64,000 nucleotides of DNA from Bacteroidetes oral taxon 274 str. F0058 (GTDB lineage: Bacteria > Bacteroidota > Bacteroidia > Bacteroidales > Paludibacteraceae), in NCBI GenBank assembly GCA_000163695.1, contig GG774889.1:1199941-1263940 (forward strand), written 5' to 3'. A program made the position numbers and the translations under genes. The notes under the pieces were generated by a model. The model was not told where the DNA came from. It saw only the letters and a program-made list of their open reading frames with translations, and made no database searches. Shown one piece after another: positions 15,773 to 24,357 of this stretch; positions within the stretch are counted from its first letter, which is position 1, and each line of letters starts with the position of its first letter.

Positions 15773-16963
15773 ATGGCACAAGTATCAGAACGCGGGAAGA
15801 TTCTGCCCGCATCGCCTATCAGGAAACTTACCCCTCTGGCAGACGCTGCCAAACGTCGTGGTATCCACGTTCATCATCTGAACATCGGTCAGCCCGATTT
15901 GCCGACGCCTCAGGTAGCTCTTGACAAACTCAAACACATCGAACGCAAGACGCTTGAGTACAGTCCTTCGGAAGGATTGTTGAGCCTGCGTAAGAAAATG
16001 GTGGAATATTACGCCTCTATCGGCGTAACGCTCGACCCGAGCGAAATCATAGTAACTTCGGGGGGCTCTGAAGCGCTGATGTTTGGTTTTATGGCGTGTA
16101 TGAACCCCGGCGACGAGGTCATTATCACCGAGCCGGCGTACGCAAACTATCATTCGTTCGCACAGATGGCAGGTATCAAGGTAGTTCCTTTGGTGTCGAA
16201 GATCGAAAACGGATTCGCTCTGCCCGACATTGCCGAGTTTGAGCGACTCATCACACCGAAAACCAAAGCAATCCTCATCTGCAACCCCAATAATCCGACG
16301 GGGTACACCTACACCAAAGAAGAGCTGTACAAGATACGCGACTTGGTGAAGAAGTACGACCTTTTCCTCTTTGCCGACGAGGTTTATCGTGAGTTTTTCT
16401 ACTCCAAAGAGCCGCTCATCTCGGCAATGACACTCGAAGGAATAGAGCAAAACGTCATACTTTGCGACTCGTTCTCGAAGCGTTACAGCGAATGTGGTAT
16501 CAGAGTGGGAGCACTTATTTCGCACAACAAAGAGGTTTGCTCTACCGTGCTCAAATACTGCCAAGCAAGGCTTTCGCCTCCGTTGCTCGGACAGATAGTG
16601 GCAGAAGCCTCTATCGATGCTCCTAAGAGCTATCTGCAAAACACATACGACGAGTATATCGCTCGACGTAACGTACTCGTAGAGGGTCTAAACAAGATAA
16701 AAGGCGTACACACGCCGATGCCCAACGGAGCGTTTTATACCATTGCTCAACTGCCTATCGACGATGCCGATAAGTTCTGTGCTTGGATGCTGTCGGACTT
16801 CAGCTACGAGGGACAGACTGTGATGATGGCTCCGGCAACGGGCTTCTATTCAGACCACGCCAACGGTAAAAATCAGGTTCGCCTGGCTTATGTTCTCGAA
16901 AAGGGCGAATTGGAAAAGGCTCTGGTGGTACTTGCCAAAGGCTTGGAGAAATATAATTCATAA
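15773..16963 (+). CDS. pyridoxal-phosphate aminotransferase, class I/II
   Basis: A 396-residue fold-type I PLP enzyme of the aspartate aminotransferase superfamily. Visible features are the N-terminal LNIGQPDLPTP, the cofactor region TSGGSEALMFGF, the NPNNPTGYTYTKEEL segment contacting PLP, LFADEVYREF with the PLP-ring Asp, and DSFSKRYSECGIRVGAL with the Schiff-base lysine. The arginine that binds the substrate carboxylate is likely in the C-terminal NQVRLAYV. The exact amino-acid substrate is not clear. It is monocistronic, with a terminator following. Confidence 0.92.
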   Translation: MAQVSERGKILPASPIRKLTPLADAAKRRGIHVHHLNIGQPDLPTPQVALDKLKHIERKTLEYSPSEGLLSLRKKMVEYYASIGVTLDPSEIIVTSGGSEALMFGFMACMNPGDEVIITEPAYANYHSFAQMAGIKVVPLVSKIENGFALPDIAEFERLITPKTKAILICNPNNPTGYTYTKEELYKIRDLVKKYDLFLFADEVYREFFYSKEPLISAMTLEGIEQNVILCDSFSKRYSECGIRVGALISHNKEVCSTVLKYCQARLSPPLLGQIVAEASIDAPKSYLQNTYDEYIARRNVLVEGLNKIKGVHTPMPNGAFYTIAQLPIDDADKFCAWMLSDFSYEGQTVMMAPATGFYSDHANGKNQVRLAYVLEKGELEKALVVLAKGLEKYNS

Positions 16964-16996
16964 TAAAATAAATTATGTTTTTAATTGATTGACGTT

Positions 16997-17043
16997 GCAC
17001 AACGCTGTTTCCAATAAAAAGGAGCAACGTTGTGCATTTTTTT
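16997..17043 (+). terminator. terminator after the aminotransferase gene
   Basis: The stem GCACAACG (16997-17004) with CGTTGTGC (17028-17035) is followed by a run of T's. Confidence 0.7.
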
Positions 17044-17137
17044 CTGCTTCGCCACCGAGTCAGGTCGGCTCTAAAAATATTTTTGTAATTTTGTCTGCCC
17101 ATTCATTACGATGGGTAAAATGATAATATACAGTTTT

Positions 17138-17506
17138 ATGGGAGAATTACGTTGGAAACGGATTTATGATACAGCAGAGGAAGAAGACGGTTTCAGGATT
17201 CTTGTCGATCGTCTCTGGCCTCGGGGCGTGGGCAAAGCGGCTGCACAGCTTGGCGCTTGGGCTCGGGACGTTGCCCCGTCGGCTGCGTTACGCAGTGCCT
17301 TTCATAAGAACGAGACGGATTATAAGACCTTTGCCGAAGCGTACGAAAAAGAACTGTACGACAACGACGAGATGACCGAATTTATCAAAGAGATAAAAAA
17401 CAAACTGAAAACAGGTAACGTAACGTTGTTGTACGCAAGCCGAGAGCCAGAACATAGCCAAATTCCAGTCTTGCGAAGTTTTATCGAAAAAAGGCTAAAA
17501 GAATAA
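17138..17506 (+). CDS. DUF488 family protein
   Basis: A protein of about 122 residues that matches DUF488: RIYDTAEEEDGFRILVDRLWPRG at the N-terminus, the central AWARDVAPS.ALR.AFH, and the C-terminal VTLLYASREPEHSQIPVLRSFIEKRL. The family is widespread, cytosolic and of unknown function; its D-R-L-W-P-R-G motif is invariant. An in-frame ATG at 17111 would add nine residues not usual for the family, so 17138 is preferred. TAATTTTG at 17086-17093 is a plausible -7 element. Confidence 0.88.
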   Translation: MGELRWKRIYDTAEEEDGFRILVDRLWPRGVGKAAAQLGAWARDVAPSAALRSAFHKNETDYKTFAEAYEKELYDNDEMTEFIKEIKNKLKTGNVTLLYASREPEHSQIPVLRSFIEKRLKE

Positions 17507-17575
17507 CCGCTATTTTGATGCGTATATGCTGTATATTTCAAAGTATTTTTGGATAAACCGTAAATAGATGTATAA

Positions 17576-18670
17576 ATGAGTGTTATAAATGGGAAAATAA
17601 AAGGGATACAATACGAAATTGTATTGGCAGATAATCTAGAACATATTGATATTGAGAATTTCAACATCAATAAAGTGCCTTCTTGTTGCTTATTAAAAGA
17701 TGGACAATATTCTTTTGCTATTTCCAAATGGGTATCTCCTAAAAGAACACGTTCGTACCCATTCGAAAGAGTCTATAATACACTTAATACATCTAAAAAA
17801 ATAACAGTAATACCGATTGTAAAAGACGAAGGAATTGCTGGAGATAGGGATTTCATACAGTGGGATACAATTTCCTTGATGTCTTTGTTAGATGTTTTTG
17901 TTATATTGGGTTATTACTATATAGCTGATATTAAGGGTAAAAAAATCACTAATCAACAATTCAATAATGAGTATATTATCTCACAAATAAAGAAAATAGA
18001 AAAATATCATAGCTCCGCACTGCATTGGAATTTAAATGAACTAAAAAATAATCTGCACAATGTTACAAACAAAGCTCAAGAGTCTTACTGCAAAATAGAA
18101 AAACAAACAGGTATAGCATTGCATAGTATAAAAGGATTAGATGACTTTAAGCATAGAATAAGTAAAGACATATCTGAGTTTATGAAATTTTCGAGAGACA
18201 AAGCACAACAAGCTCAAATACGAGAAGCACAAACTTTGCAACCTAAAGAAAGTTTATCGACACTCTCAAAAGCCCAAATAACTATCAGCAATTATTTGGG
18301 AGGACAATATTTCTTGACGGTAGATGAAATCCTTATAAATAAAAACACTCTATTTTTAATAGAAAGCAAACATAGCATCAATACTCAACTCCCAAGTAAA
18401 GGAGATATAAAAGATGGTTTGTTAAAAATGATTCTTTATAACAATTTATCCGATGTCGAGATAGATGGTAAAAAGATAAATATAAAACCTGTATTAAAAC
18501 TTACTTCTACTTTATTAAAAGGTAGTATTTTATCATCTGATAACAGGAAAAGAATTCAGGCATATTGTATGGAAAATAAATTGTCTAAAAGAAACATGGA
18601 AATTATTGAGAAATTGTTTACAGAAGCACATTTAAATAACTTTATTGTAAAAATAGAACATTCAGTATGA
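17576..18670 (+). CDS. putative type II restriction endonuclease (PD-(D/E)xK)
   Basis: A 364-residue protein I cannot place in a named enzyme family. Its partner is a D12-class adenine methyltransferase that starts inside its stop codon (ATGA overlap at 18667-18670), the usual layout of a restriction-modification pair. Residues 249-265 form a plausible PD-(D/E)xK site: Asp250/Glu251 on one strand, then a hydrophobic strand TLFLIESKH with Glu263 and Lys265. A lysine-rich helical region (130-215) lies before it. Base composition is clearly more AT-rich than the neighbouring housekeeping genes, which suggests transfer. Confidence 0.7.
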   Translation: MSVINGKIKGIQYEIVLADNLEHIDIENFNINKVPSCCLLKDGQYSFAISKWVSPKRTRSYPFERVYNTLNTSKKITVIPIVKDEGIAGDRDFIQWDTISLMSLLDVFVILGYYYIADIKGKKITNQQFNNEYIISQIKKIEKYHSSALHWNLNELKNNLHNVTNKAQESYCKIEKQTGIALHSIKGLDDFKHRISKDISEFMKFSRDKAQQAQIREAQTLQPKESLSTLSKAQITISNYLGGQYFLTVDEILINKNTLFLIESKHSINTQLPSKGDIKDGLLKMILYNNLSDVEIDGKKINIKPVLKLTSTLLKGSILSSDNRKRIQAYCMENKLSKRNMEIIEKLFTEAHLNNFIVKIEHSV

Positions 18671-19503
18671 TAAAAAGTCCATTAAGGTATCCTGGTGGAA
18701 AAAGTAGAGCAATAGACTTAATCTCAACATTAATTCCTGAATTTGACGAATTTAGGGAGCCATTTTTAGGAGGTGGTTCTGTATTTATTTATGCAAAGCA
18801 AAGGTTTCCAAACAAAACTTTTTGGGTGAATGATTTGTATTTTGAACTTTATAAATTTTGGGAAATAACACAAAAAGATATAGACGGGCTAATTGAAAAT
18901 ATATATCGATGGAAAAAGCAATTCCCCATAGGAAAAGAACTTTATCATTTTCTAAATGATAACTTATATAAATTTAATGATTTAGAACGGGCTACAGCTT
19001 TTTTTATCTATAATAGGATTACTTTTTCGGGAACAAGTCTTAGTGGAGGATATAGTGAAGCTGCCTTTTCCGGCAGATTTACCGATAGTAGTATACAGAG
19101 ATTAAGACAATTGGCAAAAATCATTGATAAAACATATATTACCAATTTTGATTATACAAACTTAATTGATAAGGAAGGAAAAAATGTATTTATTTTTCTT
19201 GACCCGCCTTATTATTCTGCTACAAAATCAGCTTTGTATGGCAAGAACGGTAATTTACACAAGACTTTTAATCATATAAAATTTGCCGATAATATGAAGA
19301 AATGTAATCATAAATGGCTTATTACTTATGATGACTCACCTCATATTAGAGAATTGTTTTCTTTTGCCAATATAATACCGTGGAATATTGTTTATGGAAT
19401 GCGTAATGTTACTCCAAACTCTAATCAGAATGGAAAAGAAATTTTCATTTCAAATTATTTGAAATCTTTACCAAGTGAAAGACAACTTTCTTTGTTTAGA
19501 TGA
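18667..19503 (+). CDS. D12-class DNA adenine-N6 methyltransferase (type II R-M)
   Basis: A 278-residue Dam-like methyltransferase. It has the N-terminal RYPGGKSRA, EPFLGGGSVF as the SAM-binding motif I, the NRITFSGTSLSGGYSEA segment and the catalytic LDPPYY (motif IV) near residue 180. It methylates adenine in the recognition site of the upstream nuclease and so protects host DNA. Overlapping ATGA start and shared AT-rich composition argue for joint acquisition. The recognition sequence cannot be deduced. Confidence 0.92.
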   Translation: MIKSPLRYPGGKSRAIDLISTLIPEFDEFREPFLGGGSVFIYAKQRFPNKTFWVNDLYFELYKFWEITQKDIDGLIENIYRWKKQFPIGKELYHFLNDNLYKFNDLERATAFFIYNRITFSGTSLSGGYSEAAFSGRFTDSSIQRLRQLAKIIDKTYITNFDYTNLIDKEGKNVFIFLDPPYYSATKSALYGKNGNLHKTFNHIKFADNMKKCNHKWLITYDDSPHIRELFSFANIIPWNIVYGMRNVTPNSNQNGKEIFISNYLKSLPSERQLSLFR

Positions 19504-19528
19504 ATTTTACCAATCCTTTTCGTTACGA

Positions 19529-21451
19529 ATGATTTCGATAGATAATATTACAGTGGAGTTTGGCGGCAATGCCCTGTTTGAGAATGTCTCTTTTCTGATA
19601 AAAGAAAAAGAGAAGATAGCTCTCATCGGTCGCAATGGGGCAGGAAAGACAACGCTTTTGAAGCTGATTGCAGGCGAAATGTCGCCGACACGCGGCAATA
19701 TATCGAGACCCAAAAACCTCACGATAGGTTATCTGCCGCAGCATATCAAGGTAAACGACTCGAAGACCGTACGCGAGGAGACACTCACGGCTTTCGAGAA
19801 TATTTTTGCCATACGAGCGAATATTGCAACCCTCACTGCCGAGCTCAACGAGCGAGACGACTTCCACACAGCCGAATACGGCAAACTTATAGAAGAGCTT
19901 GGTTACCAAAACGAACGGTTGCAGATGTTCGACTCCGACAGTATCGAAGCCGAGACCGAAAAGACTTTGATGGGATTGGGATTTCGTCGTACCGATTTCG
20001 AGCGACGAACCTCCGAATTTAGCGGCGGCTGGCGTATGCGTATAGAGTTGGCAAAGATACTCCTTCGCAAGCCCGACCTGCTACTGCTCGACGAACCGAC
20101 AAACCACCTCGATATAGAGAGTATCAACTGGCTCGAGTCTTTTCTGAAAAACTCCAAGAGTGCCCTGCTACTCGTAAGCCACGACAAGGCTTTCGTCGAT
20201 GCCGTAACCACGCGTACGATAGAGATTTCGTTAGGTAAAATATACGATTACAAGGCGAACTATTCACGATACCTCGAGCTTAGGGCTATCGACAGAGAAA
20301 ATCAGATACGTGCCTACGAAAACCAGCAAAAACTCATAGCCGATACACAAGATTTTATCAATCGTTTTCGTTATAAGCCGACAAAGGCGGTTCAGGTGCA
20401 GAGCCGTATCAAGATGCTCGAAAAGCTCGAACCGATACAGATAGAAGAGGTCGATAATTCGCGGCTCAACCTACGGTTTCCGCTCCCGCCACATTCGGGT
20501 ACTATCAGCCTCGATATCGAAAACCTGACAAAAGCTTACGGCGAACATACCGTTTTGCAGAATATCGATATGCAGATACGGCGAGGCGAGAAAATAGCTT
20601 TCGTCGGCAAGAACGGCGAAGGGAAAACCACTTTGGTAAAGTGTATCGTGGGCGAACTCGATTTTATGGGTAGTCTCCGCCTCGGTCATAACGTCAAGGT
20701 GGGGTATTTTGCCCAGAATCAAGCTGCTACGCTCGACGACAGCAAAACCGTCTTCCAGACTGTCGACGATATTGCCACGGGCGATATCCGCACCAAGCTA
20801 CGCAATATACTTGGAGCGTTTATGTTCGGTGGCGACGATATCGACAAGCGGGTAGCAGTACTTTCGGGCGGCGAACGCAGCCGTCTGGCAATGATAAAAC
20901 TGCTGCTGTCGCCCGTCAATATGCTTATACTCGACGAACCGACAAACCACCTCGATATTTCGACCAAAAACGTATTGAAAGACGCTATCAGGCAGTTTCC
21001 GAGTTCGGCTATCATAGTGAGCCACGACAGAGACTTCCTCGACGGGTTGGTGGACAAAGTGTATGAATTTGCGGATAAAAAAATCATCGAGCATATAGGC
21101 GGTATAGGAGATTTCTTGCGTGCTAAAAACTTCAATTCGCTGCACCAGATAGAGATAAAAAATACCGACAAAAAAGATATTGCTCCCCAAGCGGTGTCTG
21201 ACAGCAAGTTACAATACGAACAAAACAAGGAGCGTGCCCGACAGATAAAAAAGCAGGAGCGGCAGATAGAGCTTTTGGAGAGTGATATAGCAGACCTCGA
21301 AAAAGAAATCGCTCGGCTCGAAGCCGAATTTACCGACGGCAATTCGTCCGACGAACTATCGGTAAAATACCATAAAACCCAACATCTACTCGAACAGAAG
21401 ATGTACGAATGGGAAATACTTTCGGAAGAGTTGGAAAAGATAAAGCAATAA
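19529..21451 (+). CDS. ABC-F family ATPase (translation factor-like)
   Basis: A 640-residue soluble protein with two ABC cassettes and no membrane domain. Walker A sites are GRNGAGKTT and GKNGEGKTT, signatures are FSGGWRMR and LSGGERSRL, and both Walker B sites read LDEPTNHLD. The interdomain linker (about 240-320) contains the helical FRYKPTKAVQVQSR typical of ABC-F, and the C-terminus is coiled coil. ABC-F proteins act on the ribosome in translation quality control or antibiotic protection. The frame extends to a GTG at 19475 inside the methyltransferase; ATG 19529 fits the family. Confidence 0.93.
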   Translation: MISIDNITVEFGGNALFENVSFLIKEKEKIALIGRNGAGKTTLLKLIAGEMSPTRGNISRPKNLTIGYLPQHIKVNDSKTVREETLTAFENIFAIRANIATLTAELNERDDFHTAEYGKLIEELGYQNERLQMFDSDSIEAETEKTLMGLGFRRTDFERRTSEFSGGWRMRIELAKILLRKPDLLLLDEPTNHLDIESINWLESFLKNSKSALLLVSHDKAFVDAVTTRTIEISLGKIYDYKANYSRYLELRAIDRENQIRAYENQQKLIADTQDFINRFRYKPTKAVQVQSRIKMLEKLEPIQIEEVDNSRLNLRFPLPPHSGTISLDIENLTKAYGEHTVLQNIDMQIRRGEKIAFVGKNGEGKTTLVKCIVGELDFMGSLRLGHNVKVGYFAQNQAATLDDSKTVFQTVDDIATGDIRTKLRNILGAFMFGGDDIDKRVAVLSGGERSRLAMIKLLLSPVNMLILDEPTNHLDISTKNVLKDAIRQFPSSAIIVSHDRDFLDGLVDKVYEFADKKIIEHIGGIGDFLRAKNFNSLHQIEIKNTDKKDIAPQAVSDSKLQYEQNKERARQIKKQERQIELLESDIADLEKEIARLEAEFTDGNSSDELSVKYHKTQHLLEQKMYEWEILSEELEKIKQ

Positions 21452-21453
21452 AA

Positions 21454-21494
21454 AAATAGAGTCGAACTCTCTATAAATCCAACTCTATTTGTAA
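21454..21494 (+). terminator. terminator after the ABC-F gene
   Basis: AAATAGAGT (21454-21462) pairs with ACTCTATTT (21482-21490). It may act in both directions between convergent genes. Confidence 0.6.
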
Positions 21495-21510
21495 ATGTTC
21501 TACTTAATTA

Positions 21511-22224
21511 CTATTCCCACTCAACAGTAATATAAAATCTTAATTTATTATTATTATTTTGGAAATCTATTTTTTCAGGATATTTACTTCCATCATGTGG
21601 AACTTCGTTAATAAGAAAAAAATAATATCCTCCCATGTATTCATTTTCTCCTACCGAATCATAATCATAAAAATTTATTTCAAATTTTGTGCTTAATCCT
21701 ACTAATTTTACAGGAAACCCTTGTGTAAAGTATAAAGGTAAGTCTCCAACAACAACATCTTCTTTTCTATAATCTTTCCAACTTATACTATTACTTCCAC
21801 TAGTTATCACAAAGAAAATATCAGGAGCAGAATATGCGTCCCAACTACTACCGTCTGCTTTGGTAAGAGGATACGAAGTTAATGTTAATGATTTGATTAT
21901 TAAGCTTTTTGGAGTGTCTCTGACTGTAATGGTTTTACTTATTACGCTTTTTTGACCTTTGGAATTTGTTGCTGTTAATGAAACGTTATAAATTCCTCCT
22001 GTTTTAAATACATGATCTGGATGATTGAGTGTAGAACTCTCTCCATCTCCAAAATCCCACAAACACGTTTTATAATTCGTTGATGTGTTGTAAAACACAA
22101 ATTTACTTGGAGCGAAATTGCCAATCTCATCAAAATCGAAATTTGCTGTTGGAGGTTGATCCTTTTTGCATGATACCATTCCTAAAATGATAGTAGTTAC
22201 TAATACAATTGTGTTTTTTTTCAT
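21511..22224 (-). CDS. PKD-domain lipoprotein with a C2-like C-terminal domain
   Basis: A 237-residue lipoprotein with an SPII signal ending GMVSC-KK (lipid Cys near residue 19). Residues 25-105 are a PKD Ig-like domain with the signature CLWDFGDGESS and HVFKTGGIYNVSLTATN. Residues 110-237 form a second beta-rich domain with FYDYDSVGENEYMGGYYF, whose acidic loop resembles calcium-binding loops of C2 domains; this is inference. A paralogue at 42414-43132 shares both domains but is broken. It is probably envelope-anchored; its ligand is unknown. Confidence 0.82.
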   Translation of the reverse strand: MKKNTIVLVTTIILGMVSCKKDQPPTANFDFDEIGNFAPSKFVFYNTSTNYKTCLWDFGDGESSTLNHPDHVFKTGGIYNVSLTATNSKGQKSVISKTITVRDTPKSLIIKSLTLTSYPLTKADGSSWDAYSAPDIFFVITSGSNSISWKDYRKEDVVVGDLPLYFTQGFPVKLVGLSTKFEINFYDYDSVGENEYMGGYYFFLINEVPHDGSKYPEKIDFQNNNNKLRFYITVEWE

Positions 22225-22634
22225 CGAATATATATAAATAATTTATTTACGCCTCCACTTTATAGGCTATCGGCTTCTCCTTTTATATTTGATTTAGTAT
22301 TTTGCATACAAAAATAGCGTGGAACTTACCTGTCTGAACTATCAGGTTTCCACGCCTATGCTTCCGGCAAGTAGCTCCACGCCGTACAATACGGCGTTTC
22401 ACATACTTATTCTCGAAGCATACCTTTGTAAAAGGTTCAAATTGTGGAAAGCGATAGTTCAAGAATAGCTGTAATACGCTATTTTATTGTTTTTTTACTT
22501 TATTTTTCTCCCGAATATTTATGTATAAGTTTATGTTAATACTTTCTGAGTGCAAAGGTAATTAAAAGTTTTGAATGCCATACTTTTTATTATGAATAAA
22601 ACAATTCTTTTAATCTCTTTCTGAGGAACAAATA
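22225..22634. other. intergenic region holding a structured RNA locus
   Basis: These 410 bp have no protein gene. Bases 22311-22485 fold into nested hairpins and are listed separately. On the minus strand, TACCTTTG at 22553-22560 resembles a -7 element reading leftward through this locus. Confidence 0.6.
22307..22495 (+). ncRNA. structured non-coding RNA, 6S-like architecture
   Basis: Five stems nest in one long hairpin: AAAATAGCG 22311-22319 with 22477-22485; TGAACTATC 22335-22343 with 22453-22461; TTTCCAC 22347-22353 with 22444-22450; TATGCTTC 22357-22364 with 22415-22422; GCCGTA 22381-22386 with 22390-22395. A side hairpin ACCTTT/AAAGGT (22422-22436) sits in the 3' arm. The first two stems enclose a symmetric 15+15-nt internal loop. 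Seven T's follow the closing stem (22491-22497), and TATTTTG (22298-22304) is a near -7 box just upstream, so the plus strand is favoured. Length, single-hairpin form and large bubble recall 6S RNA. The identity is inferred, not recognised by sequence. Confidence 0.55.
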
Positions 22635-23543
22635 TTAATCCTTGATCAATTTTTCGGTTTTGTTGCCGACCCTTACCCAATATATTCCTTTGGCAATATC
22701 GGAGAGAGATATAACTGTTTCCTCCGCAATAACGGTAGATGTATATACAATACGACCGTCAAGAGTTATTATATTTATTACAGAAGATATCATATTACTT
22801 GGTACTCTCAGTGTTACTCTATCAGTAGCTATATTCGGATAAAGTGCGATAGCAGACTGTGTATGTTCTATACCGCTCGTATTTTCGCCATTGTACAAAA
22901 CAGGAGTTCCTCCATTATAGTCGTATACCGTCCAATTTTTGTTTTTAAGAATATCGACATCGTTTTTAGTCGCTACGTTCTGCTCGGCTGTATTGGTCTT
23001 ATTTACAATGAATAGTTCATACATAAGCCCTGTATTATTTTGTGGTATACTATTAACCAAATCGGTCATATTACTGCCTCGTATTTTATTACTATGTAGG
23101 TATATCTTTTTTAGTTTCGACATTTTACTCAGGTCTAATATCTCTAACTGATTTGCGCTGCAAGAGAGTTGTTCCAAATTCGGTGCTTCGGTAAGTGTCA
23201 ACGACGATATTTTATTTTTGTTGCAACCGAGTACTTTTAATTTATCCGTTTTGCTCAACTGTACCGAAGTGATTTGCTCTGCTCCGCAACCGAATATCGT
23301 AATATCTCCTGTGAAGGTAACGGTTTGTTCTGTCAGAGTGTAGTCTGTAAAGTCTCCATTTTTGAAAATATTTGTGGTTGCTCCCTTGACAACAGGAGCA
23401 GTGCCTTGTTCTGTCGAAATCAATAAAGTGATTGTCTGCCCGACAACTTTTTCGGTAACTATTGTAATAGTCCCCTGTGCGTACATTTTCCCTACCAAAG
23501 CTCCTATGATGAGGAGCACAGCTAAAACTTTAAAACTTCTCAT
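22635..23543 (-). CDS. short LRR protein with T9SS sorting domain
   Basis: A 302-residue secreted protein: signal peptide (1-22, KMYAQ), an N-terminal beta domain, about three degenerate LRRs at 95-160 (LKVLGCNKNKISSLTL, LEQLSCSANQLEILDL), and a C-terminal T9SS type A signal from about 228 (ALYPNIATDRVTLRVP, then AKGIYWVRVGNKTEKLIKD). Its cargo-like layout matches the gene at 404-1816 but with far fewer repeats. TAACTTTG at 23590-23597 (minus strand) is its probable promoter. Ligand unknown. Confidence 0.87.
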   Translation of the reverse strand: MRSFKVLAVLLIIGALVGKMYAQGTITIVTEKVVGQTITLLISTEQGTAPVVKGATTNIFKNGDFTDYTLTEQTVTFTGDITIFGCGAEQITSVQLSKTDKLKVLGCNKNKISSLTLTEAPNLEQLSCSANQLEILDLSKMSKLKKIYLHSNKIRGSNMTDLVNSIPQNNTGLMYELFIVNKTNTAEQNVATKNDVDILKNKNWTVYDYNGGTPVLYNGENTSGIEHTQSAIALYPNIATDRVTLRVPSNMISSVINIITLDGRIVYTSTVIAEETVISLSDIAKGIYWVRVGNKTEKLIKD

Positions 23544-23589
23544 AATATTTCCGATTTTATATGGTTTGTTAAATTATGTGTTTCAATTG

Positions 23590-23597
23590 CAAAGTTA
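23590..23597 (-). promoter_or_regulatory. -7 promoter element of the short LRR gene
   Basis: On the minus strand this reads TAACTTTG, 46 bp before the ATG at 23543. Confidence 0.5.
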
Positions 23598-23631
23598 TAA
23601 AAAATTCAATTCGGTTAATCACAAAAAATAG

Positions 23632-23639
23632 TATCTTTG
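23632..23639 (+). promoter_or_regulatory. -7 promoter element of mtnN-trmB
   Basis: TATCTTTG lies 33 bp before the ATG at 23672. Confidence 0.6.
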
Positions 23640-23671
23640 CATAACAGATAAGGAAATAAACCTAATAGAGT

Positions 23672-24352
23672 ATGAAAATAGCGATAGTTGTAGCTTTGCA
23701 GACGGAGTTTGATTTGGTAAAGAATATCTTTACGTCGTTCAAGGAGGTAGAAAACAGACATATAACCTTCTTCAAGGGCGATATATCGGGCAAAGAGGTA
23801 GCTCTGATGAAATGCGGAATAGGCAAGGTGAATGCCGCCGTCCGTCTGTCTGAGCTTATCAATGTATTCGCTCCCGATATGGTAGTCAATACAGGTGTGG
23901 CAGGCGGCATCGATACGGAAGTCAATGTTGGCGATGTTGTCGTAGGTCATCAGTGTTGTTACCACGATGTATGGTGCGGCGAAGGTGCTTGGGGACAGAT
24001 GCAGGGTTTGCCGCTCTATTTCGATGGCAGCCGAAAGATACTGGATATTGTAGAAGGCTTATCTCTCGATAATCTCCACACAGGGCTTATCTGTACTGGC
24101 GACCAGTTCATTACCGAGGCGATTGGTTTACAGACGATTAAACGTAATTTTCCGAAGGCTCTGGCTGTCGATATGGAGAGTGCTGCAATGGCTCATATTT
24201 GCTATCAACGCAATATCCCGTTTGCTTCTATACGCGTAATTTCCGATACCCCAGACAAAGAAACCGATAATCAGACACAATATTTCGACTTCTGGGAGAC
24301 TGCTCCGAAGCGTACTTTCGATGTGCTGAAAAAAGTTCTGGAAAAACTCTAA
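23672..24352 (+). CDS. mtnN: 5'-methylthioadenosine/S-adenosylhomocysteine nucleosidase
   Basis: A 226-residue nucleosidase that splits adenine from MTA and SAH, keeping SAM-dependent methylation running. The catalytic Glu12 is kept (MKIAIVVALQTE), as are GIGKVNAA, NTGVAGG, the ribose-binding AVDMESAAMAHIC and the catalytic Asp in ISDTPDKE. Length fits the Pfs family. The next gene, trmB, starts 6 bp after the stop, so SAM use and SAH recycling are co-transcribed. Confidence 0.93.
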   Translation: MKIAIVVALQTEFDLVKNIFTSFKEVENRHITFFKGDISGKEVALMKCGIGKVNAAVRLSELINVFAPDMVVNTGVAGGIDTEVNVGDVVVGHQCCYHDVWCGEGAWGQMQGLPLYFDGSRKILDIVEGLSLDNLHTGLICTGDQFITEAIGLQTIKRNFPKALAVDMESAAMAHICYQRNIPFASIRVISDTPDKETDNQTQYFDFWETAPKRTFDVLKKVLEKL

Positions 24353-24357
24353 ACCTC

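Noticed and set aside
22307..22497. tRNA-like or SRP RNA identity for the structured RNA
   Set aside because: GGTTCAAAT resembles a T arm, but no acceptor or anticodon arm fits, and the SRP tetraloop signature is absent.
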